Assembly (NCBI RefSeq): GCF_000374185.1
Contig: NZ_KB910518.1
Span: 1,296,546-1,360,545 of the forward strand
DNA: 64,000 bases
Direction of reading: 5' to 3'
DNA from: Paenibacillus sp. HW567
GTDB lineage: Bacteria > Bacillota > Bacilli > Paenibacillales > Paenibacillaceae
The position numbers and the translations under genes are program-made. Positions within the stretch are counted from its first letter, which is position 1. The number at the start of each line of letters is the position of its first letter. The notes below the pieces were generated by a model. The model was given only the letters and a program-made list of their open reading frames with translations, was not told the origin of the DNA and did not search any database. Below, in pieces: positions 1 through 9,049 of this stretch.

Positions 1-241
1 TATATTCCGTTGAACTGGAGGATTGCTGCTGGAAGGTGATCGAGATCCGCTCAATATTTTGCAGGACAGCTTCAATGCTCTCAACCGCATTTCCGATGGT
101 GGTCGCTGCCACCAGGGAGGTCTGCTTATTCACCAGCTTGGTATAGCTCCGGTAAGAGCTGAAAGCGATAACAATAATCGGGACAACAGAAACCGCCAGC
201 AGCACCAGAAACAGCTTGGTTTTAATATTAAAGAATCTCAT
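1..241 (-). CDS. Sensor histidine kinase, YesM-like, N-terminal fragment (runs off the window)
   Basis: Reading the minus strand from an ATG at 241 gives 80 open codons to the window edge. The product starts MRFFNIKTKLFLVLLAVSV, a short basic N-terminus followed by one membrane helix (residues about 9-28). A polar extracytoplasmic stretch follows (SSYRSYTKLVNKQ, then NAVESIEAVLQNIERISITF). This is how YesM-family two-component sensor kinases begin. The ATG has an AAAGGAAGG Shine-Dalgarno region upstream. It is divergent from the CUT1 binding protein at 368, the usual arrangement in which a YesMN pair senses the transported sugar. The sensor, HAMP and kinase domains lie outside the window, so the call rests on the N-terminus and context; a chemoreceptor would look similar here. 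Confidence 0.6.
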   Translation of the reverse strand, partial: MRFFNIKTKLFLVLLAVSVVPIIVIAFSSYRSYTKLVNKQTSLVAATTIGNAVESIEAVLQNIERISITFQQQSSSSTEY

Positions 242-315
242 TTCAGGCCTTCCTTTCAATCCAAAGATAGTGCACTCAAATGACCAAAGTAAGTATACCG
301 CCGATGATAGTAAAA

Positions 316-329
316 TGAAAGCGTAAACA
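316..329 (+). promoter_or_regulatory. Catabolite-response element (cre) upstream of the first CUT1 operon
   Basis: TGAAAGCGTAAACA matches the CcpA consensus TGNAANCGNWNNCA at every fixed position. It lies 39 bp before the binding-protein gene, in the divergent spacer shared with the sensor kinase. Carbon catabolite repression of the operon by CcpA is inferred. Confidence 0.55.
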
Positions 330-367
330 GTAAGCGCATAACACAAACGAAAGAGGGGATTCATTTC

Positions 368-1717
368 ATGAAAGCTAAACCATCCTTTTGGGCCGGCATC
401 ACCGCTTTGATCTTGTCCGCGTCGCTTCTTGGCGGCTGCGGTTCCAGTTCTAACAACGAGCCGGCGGCTTCAAATGGCTCTGCGGCGGATTCAGGAGGCT
501 CCAGCGCGAAACCGGTAACCATTACCTTGATGATGTCAGGGACTAAGGCGCCCGACGGCCAGGACTTTGTATTGGATATTCTTCCTAAGCTGGTCAAGGA
601 GAAATTCCCGAATGTTACGCTTGAAACGTCTAAATATCCTGATGAACAGTACATTACCTCTGTCCGTACGAAGCTGGGGGCAGGGCAGGGCCCGGATATT
701 TTCCTGGTGTTCCCAAGAAATGCCTCGCTTGCTGTGAACGATATGGCGAAGGCCGGTTTTGCAGCAGATCTGTCTGACCTGAAATTCCTGGACAATATCA
801 GTACGGCTGCGAAGGAAGATATGGCGTATCAAGGAAAACAGTATGCGATTCCATCGGGTATGGATATGCTTGGGGTTTACTATAATCAGGAGTTATTCAA
901 ACAGGCGGGAATTACCGCGCTGCCTAAGGATTGGCCGTCCTTCCTCGAAGCCTGCCAGAAGCTGAAGGCTGCGGGGATTACGCCAATCGTCCTTGGAGAT
1001 AAAGACCCTTTCTTCATTCAATTCGGGATGTATCAGATTGCGGCGAATACCGTTTACCCGGATAACAAAGAGTTTGACACTAAACTTCAGACCGGAGAGA
1101 CTTCACTGAATGACCCTAAATGGGTGAAGGCAGTTTCCATGTTCAAGGAGCTATATGATAAGGGATATGTCATTAAGAACTCCCTGGGACTCGGCAGCGC
1201 TCAAGCCGCCCAGAATTTTATTGACGGCAAAGCTGCAATGGTGTTCGACGGAACCTGGGATTATCCGACACTGACGGCTAAAGGCGCATCTGAATTTACA
1301 CGCGGCTTCTTCGCGCTCCCGGCTAACGATGCCGGCAAGCCGACTTATATTGCTGCGGCGACATCCGCCGGGTATGCCATCAATGCCAAATCCGAGAATA
1401 TAGCCATCGCCAAAGAAATATTGAATTACTGGTTCGACGGCCAATCCGACCTGTTCAAGAGCTGGGTGGACTCCAATACGTCCATCAGCGTATACAAAGG
1501 CGTTCCGCTCAATCATGAGCTGTTCAAAACCGTATTCGATGACTATAACAATAACGGAAACTCCATCTATTTCCCGAATCAGATGTGGGTGACAGGAGTA
1601 GCTGAAGAAATGGAAGCGAAGTTCGCCAACATTATTGGGGGACAGAAGACGACACCGGAGGAAGTAACGGCGGCGATGGATAAAAAATATCAGGAACTGG
1701 CAAAAAGCAAGCAGTAG
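368..1717 (+). CDS. CUT1 ABC transporter, extracellular solute-binding lipoprotein
   Basis: A 449-aa family 1 extracellular sugar-binding protein that captures an oligosaccharide at the outer face of the membrane. The N-terminus is a lipoprotein signal peptide with lipobox LLGGC (lipidated Cys at about residue 24), then a Ser/Ala/Gly-rich linker. The mature part has typical SBP_bac_1 stretches such as GPDIFLVFPRN and YAIPSGMDMLGVYYNQELFKQ. AGAGGGG precedes the ATG. Two permease genes and a GH78-like rhamnosidase follow, so a rhamnose-containing oligosaccharide is a plausible ligand, though the sequence does not prove it. No ATPase gene is present; a shared MsmX-type ATPase is expected elsewhere. 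Confidence 0.93.
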   Translation: MKAKPSFWAGITALILSASLLGGCGSSSNNEPAASNGSAADSGGSSAKPVTITLMMSGTKAPDGQDFVLDILPKLVKEKFPNVTLETSKYPDEQYITSVRTKLGAGQGPDIFLVFPRNASLAVNDMAKAGFAADLSDLKFLDNISTAAKEDMAYQGKQYAIPSGMDMLGVYYNQELFKQAGITALPKDWPSFLEACQKLKAAGITPIVLGDKDPFFIQFGMYQIAANTVYPDNKEFDTKLQTGETSLNDPKWVKAVSMFKELYDKGYVIKNSLGLGSAQAAQNFIDGKAAMVFDGTWDYPTLTAKGASEFTRGFFALPANDAGKPTYIAAATSAGYAINAKSENIAIAKEILNYWFDGQSDLFKSWVDSNTSISVYKGVPLNHELFKTVFDDYNNNGNSIYFPNQMWVTGVAEEMEAKFANIIGGQKTTPEEVTAAMDKKYQELAKSKQ

Positions 1718-1725
1718 ATCATAGA

Positions 1726-1754
1726 TACACCGGTCATTTGAAATGGCCGGTGTA
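1726..1754 (+). promoter_or_regulatory. Stem-loop between binding-protein and permease genes
   Basis: TACACCGGTCATT, a short loop, then AATGGCCGGTGTA forms a near-perfect hairpin (one G-U pair) 8 bp after the binding-protein stop. No T-tract follows. In sugar transporter operons such hairpins typically protect the binding-protein mRNA or lower permease expression; that role is inferred here. Confidence 0.6.
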
Positions 1755-1779
1755 CCAGGATAGAAAGGAATGAGAGAAA

Positions 1780-2661
1780 ATGAACCGGACTGTAATGAAA
1801 AAAACGATGTACTTTTTTGCGCTCCCGGCCTTGGCATTTTACCTGATCTTCTGGATCTTTCCGATTCTGAAGCTGTTTCAATACAGCGTTACCGACTATA
1901 ACGGGTTCTCCCCGGATTTCAGCTATATTGGCTTGGACAATTTCAAAGACTTGTTCGCAAGCGGAACGCTTGGCACTTCACTCTGGCACACGGTGTTGTA
2001 TACCGTAATCAGTGTAGGTTTAGGCAACCTGATTGGATTAGGGCTTGCTTTGATGCTGAATATGAATATCCGCGGTAAAGGCTTTTACCGGTCCATCTCC
2101 TATATCCCTACCTTGTTCAGTGCAATTGTCGTAGGCTTTATCTGGAGTTACGTCTATATGCCCGATTCGGGGATGATTGTCACCCTCTTGTCCAAGCTAG
2201 GAATTAACACGGAGAACATCAATTTTCTCGGCAATTATTCCACCGCCCTGTACTCGATTATCTTTGTGGAAATCTGGAAAAATATCGGCACTACGATGAT
2301 TATCTTTCTGGCCGGTCTGCAGACCGTTCCCAAGGACCTGCTGGAAGCGGGGGAGATTGACGGCTGTAGTCCGTGGCGGCTATTGACAAATATCAAGCTT
2401 CCGCTGCTTGCCACTTCGGTGACCATCAATATTACACTGAGCCTAATCAATGGTCTGAAGGCCTTTGACTTCCCGTTCATTATGACCAGCGGCGGTCCCG
2501 GAACTTCGACTAACACGCTGATTTTCTCAATTTATAAAATGGCCTTCACGGAGCAAATGTTCGGCAAAGCCTCTGCGCTCGGCATTCTGTCCTTCTTGTT
2601 CATCATGATCCTCACCGGCATCTTCGTGCTGAATATGAACAAACGGGAGGTGTCGGTATGA
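1780..2661 (+). CDS. CUT1 ABC transporter permease (MalF/UgpA-like)
   Basis: A 293-aa inner-membrane permease with six predicted helices. The first is at about residues 11-31 (FFALPALAFYLIFWIFPIL). The binding-protein-dependent transport signature that contacts the ATPase is present as EAGEIDGCSPWRLLTNIKLPLL (about residues 189-210). AAGGAATGAGAG lies before the ATG. It follows the binding protein by 62 bp, across a hairpin, and its last 4 bp overlap the next permease (ATGA), indicating translational coupling. It is one half of the membrane channel; the partner is the MalG-like protein downstream. Confidence 0.93.
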   Translation: MNRTVMKKTMYFFALPALAFYLIFWIFPILKLFQYSVTDYNGFSPDFSYIGLDNFKDLFASGTLGTSLWHTVLYTVISVGLGNLIGLGLALMLNMNIRGKGFYRSISYIPTLFSAIVVGFIWSYVYMPDSGMIVTLLSKLGINTENINFLGNYSTALYSIIFVEIWKNIGTTMIIFLAGLQTVPKDLLEAGEIDGCSPWRLLTNIKLPLLATSVTINITLSLINGLKAFDFPFIMTSGGPGTSTNTLIFSIYKMAFTEQMFGKASALGILSFLFIMILTGIFVLNMNKREVSV

Positions 2662-3554
2662 CGTCGATGACCAAGAATATGCTGGCAACCGATCCGAAGC
2701 GGGAAGAGATCAAGCGGCTGCACGGCCGGAAGCTGGGGAAAAAAGCGCTGGTTCAACTGCTTGTAATAGCCGTAATGGTGCTCAATCTGATTCCTTTGGT
2801 GATTGCGTTGTCCACCTCTCTGCGTTCTCCCGACAATATGAGCAATCCGGTCAACTTGTTTAATGAATTCTCATTGTCGAGCTACCGCTCTGCATTTGAA
2901 CGGATGCATTTTCCGCAGGCCTTTATGAACAGTCTGGTTCTGACCGGCATTTCCGTGATCGTCGTAGTGTTCATCGCTTCGATGGCTGCCTATCCGATGG
3001 CCCGGATCAAGAGCAGAACCAGTCAGTTTCTCTACCTGTTCTTCCTTTCAGGACTTGTTGTTCCCGGCCAGATGGTATTGATTCCGATTGTGCAAATGCT
3101 GAACAGCCTGCATATTCCGAGCACGCAGTATACGCCGATCCTGATGTTCATTACGTGCAGTCTGCCGTTCTCCACCTTCCTGTATACCGGCTTTATCCGC
3201 AGCGGAGTGCCGGAGGAAGTGGAGGAGGCGGCGCATATCGACGGGGCCGGACTGTTCTACCGGTTCTGGCGAGTCGTGTTTCCGCTCCTGATTCCGGTTA
3301 CCGTGTCCGTAATTATCACGCAGGGTGTATGGATCTGGAATGATTATTTTTTCAATATGATCTTCATTACCAAAGCTTCGCAATCCCCGCTGCCGCTGGC
3401 GATGCTCGGTTTCATGGGCGACCAGCAGAACCCTACACAGTGGAACGTGCTGTTCGCCGCCTGCTTCCTGTGCGCATTGCCGCTGCTCGTCGCATTTACC
3501 TTCATGCAGAAATATTTCGTGGGCGGGCTTACCGTTGGTTCAGTCAAGGGCTGA
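2658..3554 (+). CDS. CUT1 ABC transporter permease (MalG/UgpE-like)
   Basis: A 298-aa permease, second half of the channel. It starts with a basic cytoplasmic N-terminus, then a first helix (LVQLLVIAVMVLNLIPLVIAL, about residues 33-53). The EAA loop reads EEVEEAAHIDGAGLFYRFWRVVFPLL. It ends YFVGGLTVGSVKG, the usual MalG-type C-terminus. The ATG overlaps the previous stop (ATGA). The GH78-like gene follows 34 bp later on the same transcript. Confidence 0.93.
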   Translation: MTSMTKNMLATDPKREEIKRLHGRKLGKKALVQLLVIAVMVLNLIPLVIALSTSLRSPDNMSNPVNLFNEFSLSSYRSAFERMHFPQAFMNSLVLTGISVIVVVFIASMAAYPMARIKSRTSQFLYLFFLSGLVVPGQMVLIPIVQMLNSLHIPSTQYTPILMFITCSLPFSTFLYTGFIRSGVPEEVEEAAHIDGAGLFYRFWRVVFPLLIPVTVSVIITQGVWIWNDYFFNMIFITKASQSPLPLAMLGFMGDQQNPTQWNVLFAACFLCALPLLVAFTFMQKYFVGGLTVGSVKG

Positions 3555-3588
3555 TCTGCTTAGCGATGAATCTTAATTAGGAGGCTGG

Positions 3589-5166
3589 ATGATGTCTCAA
3601 GCCAATCAACAGAGTGCAGGCGTGAAGATCAAGAAGAATGAAGCTTTTGCCGTGGCGGCAGAGCGGCTTGTCCCTGAATTATTCCATGAGGTCTGCCGTC
3701 CGCAGCATTTGATGAAAGTTATAGCCGATGAAGAAGCGGTTCATGGATGGAGAACGGAGGCTGTAGGGCCGGCAGATAATTTACAGGCGCTTGTCCTTGG
3801 AAAAGGGGATGAGGTCATTCTGGATTTCGGCAAACACCTGGTGGGCAAGCTGTCGTTTCATATTGTGCCGGACGGAAGTCCGCCCGATGCGCCGCTGTAT
3901 TTAAAGGTAACCCTGGGAGAGATGCCGGTTGAAATGGGGGAAGCCTTTGCCGAATACAATGGCTGGTTAAGCCGCTCCTGGCTGCAGGAGGAAACGTGTC
4001 ACTTGGATGTGCTGCCTCACACACTGCATATGGAACGCCGTTATAGCTTCAGGTATCTGAAGCTTCAGGTCATCGACACCTCCGTGAAGTATAAGGTGAT
4101 CTTTGATGATGTCTACTGTACAACCGTGACCTCGGCTTCGCCGGAAAGGCTTGTGCCGCTGAAGCATCCAGATGAGGAGCTTGGGCGGATTGACGAGGTT
4201 AGCATCAGGACGCTGAAAGACTGCATGCAGGAGGTTTTTGAAGATGGGCCGAAGCGGGACCGCAGACTTTGGCTGGGTGATCTGCGGCTGCAGGCGCTCG
4301 CCAATTACGAAACCTTCAAAAATTACGATTTGGTCAAACGCTGCCTGTATCTTTTCGCCGCGTATCCAACGGATAAAGGATTGATTTCGGCTAACCTGTT
4401 CATGAAGCCAGTGGTTATTCCCGATGATACTTATCTGTTCGACTATTCGCTCTTTTTTGTGGCAACGCTGAGTGACTATTATGAAGCTACGCAGGATATG
4501 GACACGCTTCGTGAGCTGTGGCCAACCGCTTTTCGGCAAATTGAATTGTCGCTGGAGCGGCTGGATGCGCGTGATATCGTACAGGACGATGAGACGTGGT
4601 GGGCATTTATTGATTGGAAGGATCAGCTCAGTAAAGTGGCCTCCGCCCAGGCGATTCTAATCTATAATATGAAATCGGCACTGCGGCTTGCGGCAATACT
4701 GGAGGATCACAATCAAGAGTTCCTGCAGGTGAGAATTGAACAGCTCACAGCGGCAGCATTGCAATTTCTGTGGAGTGACAAGCTGCACTGCTTCGTGAGC
4801 GGGGAACAACAGCAAATCTCCTGGGCCTCGCAAATCTGGATGATACTGGCCGGTGTGTTGGATGAAGGGAAAGGGAGAGAGCTGCTTGTGCGTCTGCTCG
4901 AGGAGAAACCCGGTTTATCCTTGACCACTCCTTATATGATGCATCACTTGATTGAGGCCTTGATTCAGGTCGGCGAGCGGGAAAGAGCCGCGCAGGAAAT
5001 CAAAAACTATTGGGGCCAGATGATTAAAGACGGAGCGGACACCTTCTGGGAGCTGTATGATCCCGGGGACAAAAATTTCTCTCCTTACGGCAGCTACTTA
5101 ATCAACAGCTATTGTCATGCCTGGAGCTGCACACCGTCTTATTTCATCCGTAAATATCATTTATAA
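3589..5166 (+). CDS. GH78-like alpha-L-rhamnosidase, probably cytoplasmic
   Basis: A 525-aa glycoside hydrolase resembling family 78. After an N-terminal beta-sandwich part (about residues 1-190), the catalytic (alpha/alpha)6 region begins with EDGPKRDRRLWLGDLRLQA (about residues 219-237), the acidic and arginine-rich signature of bacterial alpha-L-rhamnosidases. There is no signal peptide, so it should hydrolyse imported rhamnosides inside the cell. It is shorter than the usual 700-1000 aa of secreted GH78 enzymes, lacking extra carbohydrate-binding modules. Two in-frame ATGs occur (3589 and 3592); AGGAGG spacing slightly favours 3592. It is last in the CUT1 operon, before a bidirectional terminator. 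Exact substrate is inferred from family. Confidence 0.78.
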   Translation: MMSQANQQSAGVKIKKNEAFAVAAERLVPELFHEVCRPQHLMKVIADEEAVHGWRTEAVGPADNLQALVLGKGDEVILDFGKHLVGKLSFHIVPDGSPPDAPLYLKVTLGEMPVEMGEAFAEYNGWLSRSWLQEETCHLDVLPHTLHMERRYSFRYLKLQVIDTSVKYKVIFDDVYCTTVTSASPERLVPLKHPDEELGRIDEVSIRTLKDCMQEVFEDGPKRDRRLWLGDLRLQALANYETFKNYDLVKRCLYLFAAYPTDKGLISANLFMKPVVIPDDTYLFDYSLFFVATLSDYYEATQDMDTLRELWPTAFRQIELSLERLDARDIVQDDETWWAFIDWKDQLSKVASAQAILIYNMKSALRLAAILEDHNQEFLQVRIEQLTAAALQFLWSDKLHCFVSGEQQQISWASQIWMILAGVLDEGKGRELLVRLLEEKPGLSLTTPYMMHHLIEALIQVGERERAAQEIKNYWGQMIKDGADTFWELYDPGDKNFSPYGSYLINSYCHAWSCTPSYFIRKYHL

Positions 5167-5213
5167 CGGCTTAAGTTGAATTGATGGTGGAAGCTGGCGG
5201 GCCGGCAGATTTG

Positions 5214-5267
5214 CCAAAAAAACAGGTGAGGTATGCTGATCTCCGGCGTGCTTCACCTGTTTTTTGG
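5214..5267. terminator. Bidirectional rho-independent terminator
   Basis: AAAAAACAGGTGA at 5217-5229 pairs with TCACCTGTTTTTT at 5253-5265, giving a stem with an A-run on one side and a T-run on the other. It sits between the convergent GH78-like and aldolase genes and can serve both. Confidence 0.85.
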
Positions 5268-5284
5268 TGTGCAGTCCGCTTCAA

Positions 5285-6199
5285 TCAGACCGATGCAATC
5301 CCGGCTCTGTTGAAGATCCGCTGCAATTGCTGCTCCTTCTCCTCACTCCAAGGACTTGATGGAGGAAGACTGAAGGTCCCGACAGGAATGCCTGACAAGC
5401 GCACAGCTTCTTTGACCGAAGAGATAAAAGGCTCATCCAGACCGTACAGCGGCGGGATCTCGATAACTCTCCGGTGATATTCAAGCATCGCTGCACAATC
5501 GTTATTCTGGAAGCCGTTATACACGCCGAGCAGAAGCTGCGGGGCAAAATTGGCGCTGGCCGCGATGGCTCCGGCTCCGCCTGCCGCAAGGGTGGGCAAC
5601 AGATATTCATCAAATCCGCAGAACACTGCGAAGGTTGGATTTATCTCTTTTACCTGTAAAATCATCTGGCGGATATGGCTCAATTGGTCCACCGTTTCCT
5701 TGATTCCGACAACCCGGGAATAACGTGCCGCAAGGCGGCTGACAAAGGCAGGACTCAAATCCTGGCCGGTAAGCGCGGGAAAATTGTACAGCATCAGGGG
5801 CAGCTCAGACGCTTCGGCGATCGCAGAATAATGCGAGAACAAAGCTTCTTCGCCCAGCTTGCAGTAGTAGGGATTGATTACGATAACGCCGGTAGCGCCA
5901 CTTTCGCAAGCATGCTGTGTGAGGCGGATCGCTTCGGAGGTAGTGTTGCTGCCCGTTCCAATCCAGACCGGAAGGCGTCCGCCCGTATAATCAATACAAA
6001 ACTCCGCAATCTCCTCCCGCTCCTCCGCGCTAAACTGGCTGAACTCCCCGGCTGTTCCCAGGAAAAAGAGACTGTGTACGCCCTTCTCAATCAAGCTGTC
6101 GATCAGCGTCTGCATTCCAGTGCGGTCAAATTTCCTTTTTTCATCCAAAATGGTCGGTACAGGGGGAATAATGCCCGCGTTTGCATGAATAAGATTCAT
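5285..6199 (-). CDS. DapA-family aldolase, probable 2-keto-3-deoxy-pentonate (sugar-acid) aldolase
   Basis: A 304-aa class I aldolase or dehydratase of the dihydrodipicolinate synthase/N-acetylneuraminate lyase family. The family signatures are GTAGEFSQFSAEER (about residues 48-61), Tyr138 in YNFPALTG and the Schiff-base Lys167 in GIKET. It is divergent from an IclR regulator and a YjhG-type sugar-acid dehydratase. That matches the E. coli yjhG/yjhH (or yagF/yagE) arrangement, in which the aldolase splits 2-dehydro-3-deoxy-D-pentonate into pyruvate and glycolaldehyde. That reaction is inferred from context. True DapA for lysine synthesis is less likely in this setting, and a 2-keto-3-deoxy-arabinonate dehydratase remains possible. 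Confidence 0.8.
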   Translation of the reverse strand: MNLIHANAGIIPPVPTILDEKRKFDRTGMQTLIDSLIEKGVHSLFFLGTAGEFSQFSAEEREEIAEFCIDYTGGRLPVWIGTGSNTTSEAIRLTQHACESGATGVIVINPYYCKLGEEALFSHYSAIAEASELPLMLYNFPALTGQDLSPAFVSRLAARYSRVVGIKETVDQLSHIRQMILQVKEINPTFAVFCGFDEYLLPTLAAGGAGAIAASANFAPQLLLGVYNGFQNNDCAAMLEYHRRVIEIPPLYGLDEPFISSVKEAVRLSGIPVGTFSLPPSSPWSEEKEQQLQRIFNRAGIASV

Positions 6200-6252
6200 T
6201 TTATTTTTGCCTCCCAGTTTGTTATTATAAACATGAGATTATTATATTGAAC

Positions 6253-6266
6253 TGGAAACGCTTAAT
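6253..6266 (+). promoter_or_regulatory. Imperfect cre-like site in the aldolase/IclR divergent spacer
   Basis: TGGAAACGCTTAAT fits TGNAANCG but not the final CA of the CcpA consensus. It lies in the 97-bp spacer between the divergent aldolase and iclR-type genes, where both promoters must sit. Weak evidence taken alone. Confidence 0.3.
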
Positions 6267-6296
6267 CAAATATTTTTTAGGAGAGGAGATGGAGGT

Positions 6297-7079
6297 TTGG
6301 AGCGAAAATATTGGGTTCCCGCGCTGGAAAGGGCGGATTTGATTCTTACGGCAATTTCCAGGAAGCCCGGGGAGTACAAGCTGATGGATCTGTGCGAGGC
6401 CACGGGCATCAATAAAAGCTCGATGTTTTCTCTTCTGCGCACGATGGAAGCATTGGCCTGGGTGCAGAAGGATGAGAAGGAGGCATACGCGCTGGGAGCA
6501 GGGGTTTCTTATTACAATACGGTTTTTAATGAATCCCGTAAGCAGAACACTAATCTGGTGGAGCATTTCCTAAAGCTCTCCTCTGAGAGTGTCAAGATCG
6601 TGGGTGAGACCTTCCAATTATCTGTGCTGGACCGGAGCGAGATTCTTTATTTGGCCAAGCAGGAAGGGCCTTCGCTGGTAAAACTGGAGTCCAGCCCAGG
6701 AATGCGGTTCCCGGCACATGCAACGGCGATGGGCAAGATGATGCTCGCCATGCTTCCTCTGGAAGAGCTTGAAAGACGATATCCGGACAGAGCCTTAGCC
6801 CCGGTTACTGCGCATACGGTTACGGATTGGAATGAATTCATGGCCGTATTGGCGGCTATCCGCAAGAAGGGGTACGCAGTGGATCGGGAGGAGGTTATTA
6901 AAGGAATCTGCTGTGTGGCCGCACCCATTCTTGATGCTGCCGGGAAGGCGGTTGCATCGGTGAGCACCTCGATGATGCAGCACGCTTATGCCGACAAACA
7001 GGAGACAGCGGTGACGGAAGTTGTTCACCTTGCCAGGAAATTATCTTCTTCAAGAGAGAAGGGTTCAGAGTGGAAATGA
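6297..7079 (+). CDS. IclR-family transcriptional regulator of the sugar-acid cluster
   Basis: A 260-aa IclR-type regulator. The winged HTH is at about residues 8-75 ([32 protein letters not shown], split over the helix-turn-helix). The effector-binding domain follows, with [14 protein letters not shown] and the late [13 protein letters not shown] signature. The start is TTG at 6297, preceded by AGGAGAGGAG eight bases upstream; a nearby ATG at 6289 is in another frame and closes after 17 codons. Its stop overlaps the dehydratase start (ATGA), so it leads the operon. E. coli XynR (YagI), which controls the xylonate genes yagEF, belongs to the same family, supporting a pentonate-responsive role. 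Confidence 0.88.
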   Translation: MERKYWVPALERADLILTAISRKPGEYKLMDLCEATGINKSSMFSLLRTMEALAWVQKDEKEAYALGAGVSYYNTVFNESRKQNTNLVEHFLKLSSESVKIVGETFQLSVLDRSEILYLAKQEGPSLVKLESSPGMRFPAHATAMGKMMLAMLPLEELERRYPDRALAPVTAHTVTDWNEFMAVLAAIRKKGYAVDREEVIKGICCVAAPILDAAGKAVASVSTSMMQHAYADKQETAVTEVVHLARKLSSSREKGSEWK

Positions 7080-9049
7080 GCTTGCAAGAAATCATGCGGG
7101 AGGCCCCGGAAAAGTCTGCTTCTGTACATACAGCCGCGGCAGGCCCCGCAGGCAGCCTCCCTATTACAGGTGAGGTGCTGCGCAGCGCCCCGAGCGGTGA
7201 AATATTTGGAATGACCCAGAATGCCGGAATGGGCTGGGACCCGCTCCACATGAATCTGCCCCAATATCTCATCCTGGGCACGATGGGGGGAATCCGGCGG
7301 GAGGACGGCAGTCCGCTGGCGCTTGGTTATCATACAGGCCACTGGGAAATCGGTGTGATGATGGAGGAAATCGCCCGGGAAATTACCGAGAGCCGGGGCA
7401 TTCCGTTCGCGGGGTATGTCAGTGATCCCTGCGATGGCCGCTCCCAGGGAACGCCAGGCATGTTCGACTCCCTTCCGTACCGGAATGATGCGGCCATAGT
7501 GCTGCGCCGGTTAATCCGTTCTTTGCCAACGCGTAAAGGAGTGCTGGGTGTAGCCACCTGCGATAAAGGGCTGCCTGCAATGATGCTCGCACTGGCTGGA
7601 ATGCGTGATCTTCCGGGGATTATCGTGCCCGGGGGCGTTTCTCTTCCACCGCTCCAGGGAGAGGACGCCGGTAAAGTGCAAAGCATCGGCGCTCGGTTCA
7701 GTAACGGAGAGCTGTCTTTGGAAGAGGCTGCGGAGCTGGGCTGCCGTGCCTGTGCCACTCCGGGAGGAGGCTGCCAATTCCTGGGGACCGCCGCGACGGC
7801 TCAGGTCATAGCCGAGGCGCTTGGGATGGCGGTTCCCCATTCGGCGCTGGCTCCCTCAGGACAGCCCGTGTGGATGAATGTAGGCCGTCAATCCACACGC
7901 GCACTGCTGCATATGGACCGGAGCGGAATCGTAATGAGGGACATTCTTACAGATCAGGCGATTGCCAATGCCATGGCGGTTCATGCGGCATTTGGAGGCT
8001 CTACCAATCTGCTGCTTCATCTGCCGGCCATTGCACATGCTGCCGGACTTCGGGTTCCAACCGTTGAAGATTGGAATCGGGTGAACCGTAAGGTGCCGCG
8101 TCTCGTTAGTGTGCTTCCTAACGGACCGATTCCGCATCCGACCATCCGTGTTTTTCTTGCCGGCGGAGTCCCTGAGGTCATGCTGCATCTGCGGCGGCTG
8201 GGGCTCATTGACGATTCTGTGCTGACAGTAACCGGGAGGACACTTGGAGAAAATCTGGACTGGTGGGAGACCTCACAGCGACGGACGGAAATGCGCAATC
8301 GCTTGAGAGAGGCGGATGGCATTGATCCTGATACCGTTATTATGAGCCCGGGGGAGGCCAAACGGCGTGGTCTTGCTTCGACAATGACGTTTCCAACCGG
8401 CAATCTGTGCCCGGAAGGCGCGGTGATCAAATCGGCGGCGATTGATCCGGCGGTTCTAAGCGGTGAGGGCATTTACCGGCATGTGGGGCGAGTGAAGGTT
8501 TTTACTGCGGAGAAGGATGCGATCAGAAGCATTAAGGACGGCCACATCCATGCCGGGGATATTCTTGCCGTCATCGGACGCGGCCCCAGTGGAACAGGAA
8601 TGGAAGAGACGTATCAATTGACGTCCGCGCTGAAGCATTTGCCCTTCGGGAAGCATGTTACCCTGATCACTGACGCACGGTTCTCCGGTGTCTCTACCGG
8701 TGCCTGCATCGGCCATATGGGACCGGAAGCGCTGGCCGGGGGACCGCTTGGCAGACTGCGGGATAACGATTGGGTTGAGGTGCTTGTCGATACGGTCAAA
8801 CTTGAAGGTAGCGTGAATCTGGTGGGCGAGGGTGAAGAGCCTGAATCGCGGGAAGCAGGAGACAGCATTCTGGCCTCCCGCACTCCGCACCCGTCCCTTG
8901 CCGTCGATCCCGGCTTGCCGGAGGATACCCGGCTGTGGGCGGCGCTGCAAGCGGCCAGTGGCGGAACCTGGCAAGGCTGTGTCTATGATGTTGATAAAAT
9001 TATTGCCGTCCTTGAAGCGGGACAGCGAGTTTTGGGGTGGAGATCATGA
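7076..9049 (+). CDS. Sugar-acid dehydratase, YjhG/YagF-type (probable D-xylonate dehydratase)
   Basis: A 657-aa member of the IlvD/EDD dehydratase superfamily, close in length to E. coli YjhG (about 655 aa) and longer than IlvD itself. Cysteines expected to bind the Fe-S cluster are in [19 protein letters not shown] and [11 protein letters not shown]. Downstream stretches such as [19 protein letters not shown] and [15 protein letters not shown] are superfamily signatures. It should convert a pentonate to 2-dehydro-3-deoxy-pentonate, feeding the divergent DapA-type aldolase (Dahms-type route). The chosen ATG at 7076 overlaps the iclR stop (ATGA) with GAGAAGGG upstream; a GTG six bases earlier is in frame. 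The last bases overlap the GH43 start the same way. Confidence 0.87.
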   Translation: MSLQEIMREAPEKSASVHTAAAGPAGSLPITGEVLRSAPSGEIFGMTQNAGMGWDPLHMNLPQYLILGTMGGIRREDGSPLALGYHTGHWEIGVMMEEIAREITESRGIPFAGYVSDPCDGRSQGTPGMFDSLPYRNDAAIVLRRLIRSLPTRKGVLGVATCDKGLPAMMLALAGMRDLPGIIVPGGVSLPPLQGEDAGKVQSIGARFSNGELSLEEAAELGCRACATPGGGCQFLGTAATAQVIAEALGMAVPHSALAPSGQPVWMNVGRQSTRALLHMDRSGIVMRDILTDQAIANAMAVHAAFGGSTNLLLHLPAIAHAAGLRVPTVEDWNRVNRKVPRLVSVLPNGPIPHPTIRVFLAGGVPEVMLHLRRLGLIDDSVLTVTGRTLGENLDWWETSQRRTEMRNRLREADGIDPDTVIMSPGEAKRRGLASTMTFPTGNLCPEGAVIKSAAIDPAVLSGEGIYRHVGRVKVFTAEKDAIRSIKDGHIHAGDILAVIGRGPSGTGMEETYQLTSALKHLPFGKHVTLITDARFSGVSTGACIGHMGPEALAGGPLGRLRDNDWVEVLVDTVKLEGSVNLVGEGEEPESREAGDSILASRTPHPSLAVDPGLPEDTRLWAALQAASGGTWQGCVYDVDKIIAVLEAGQRVLGWRS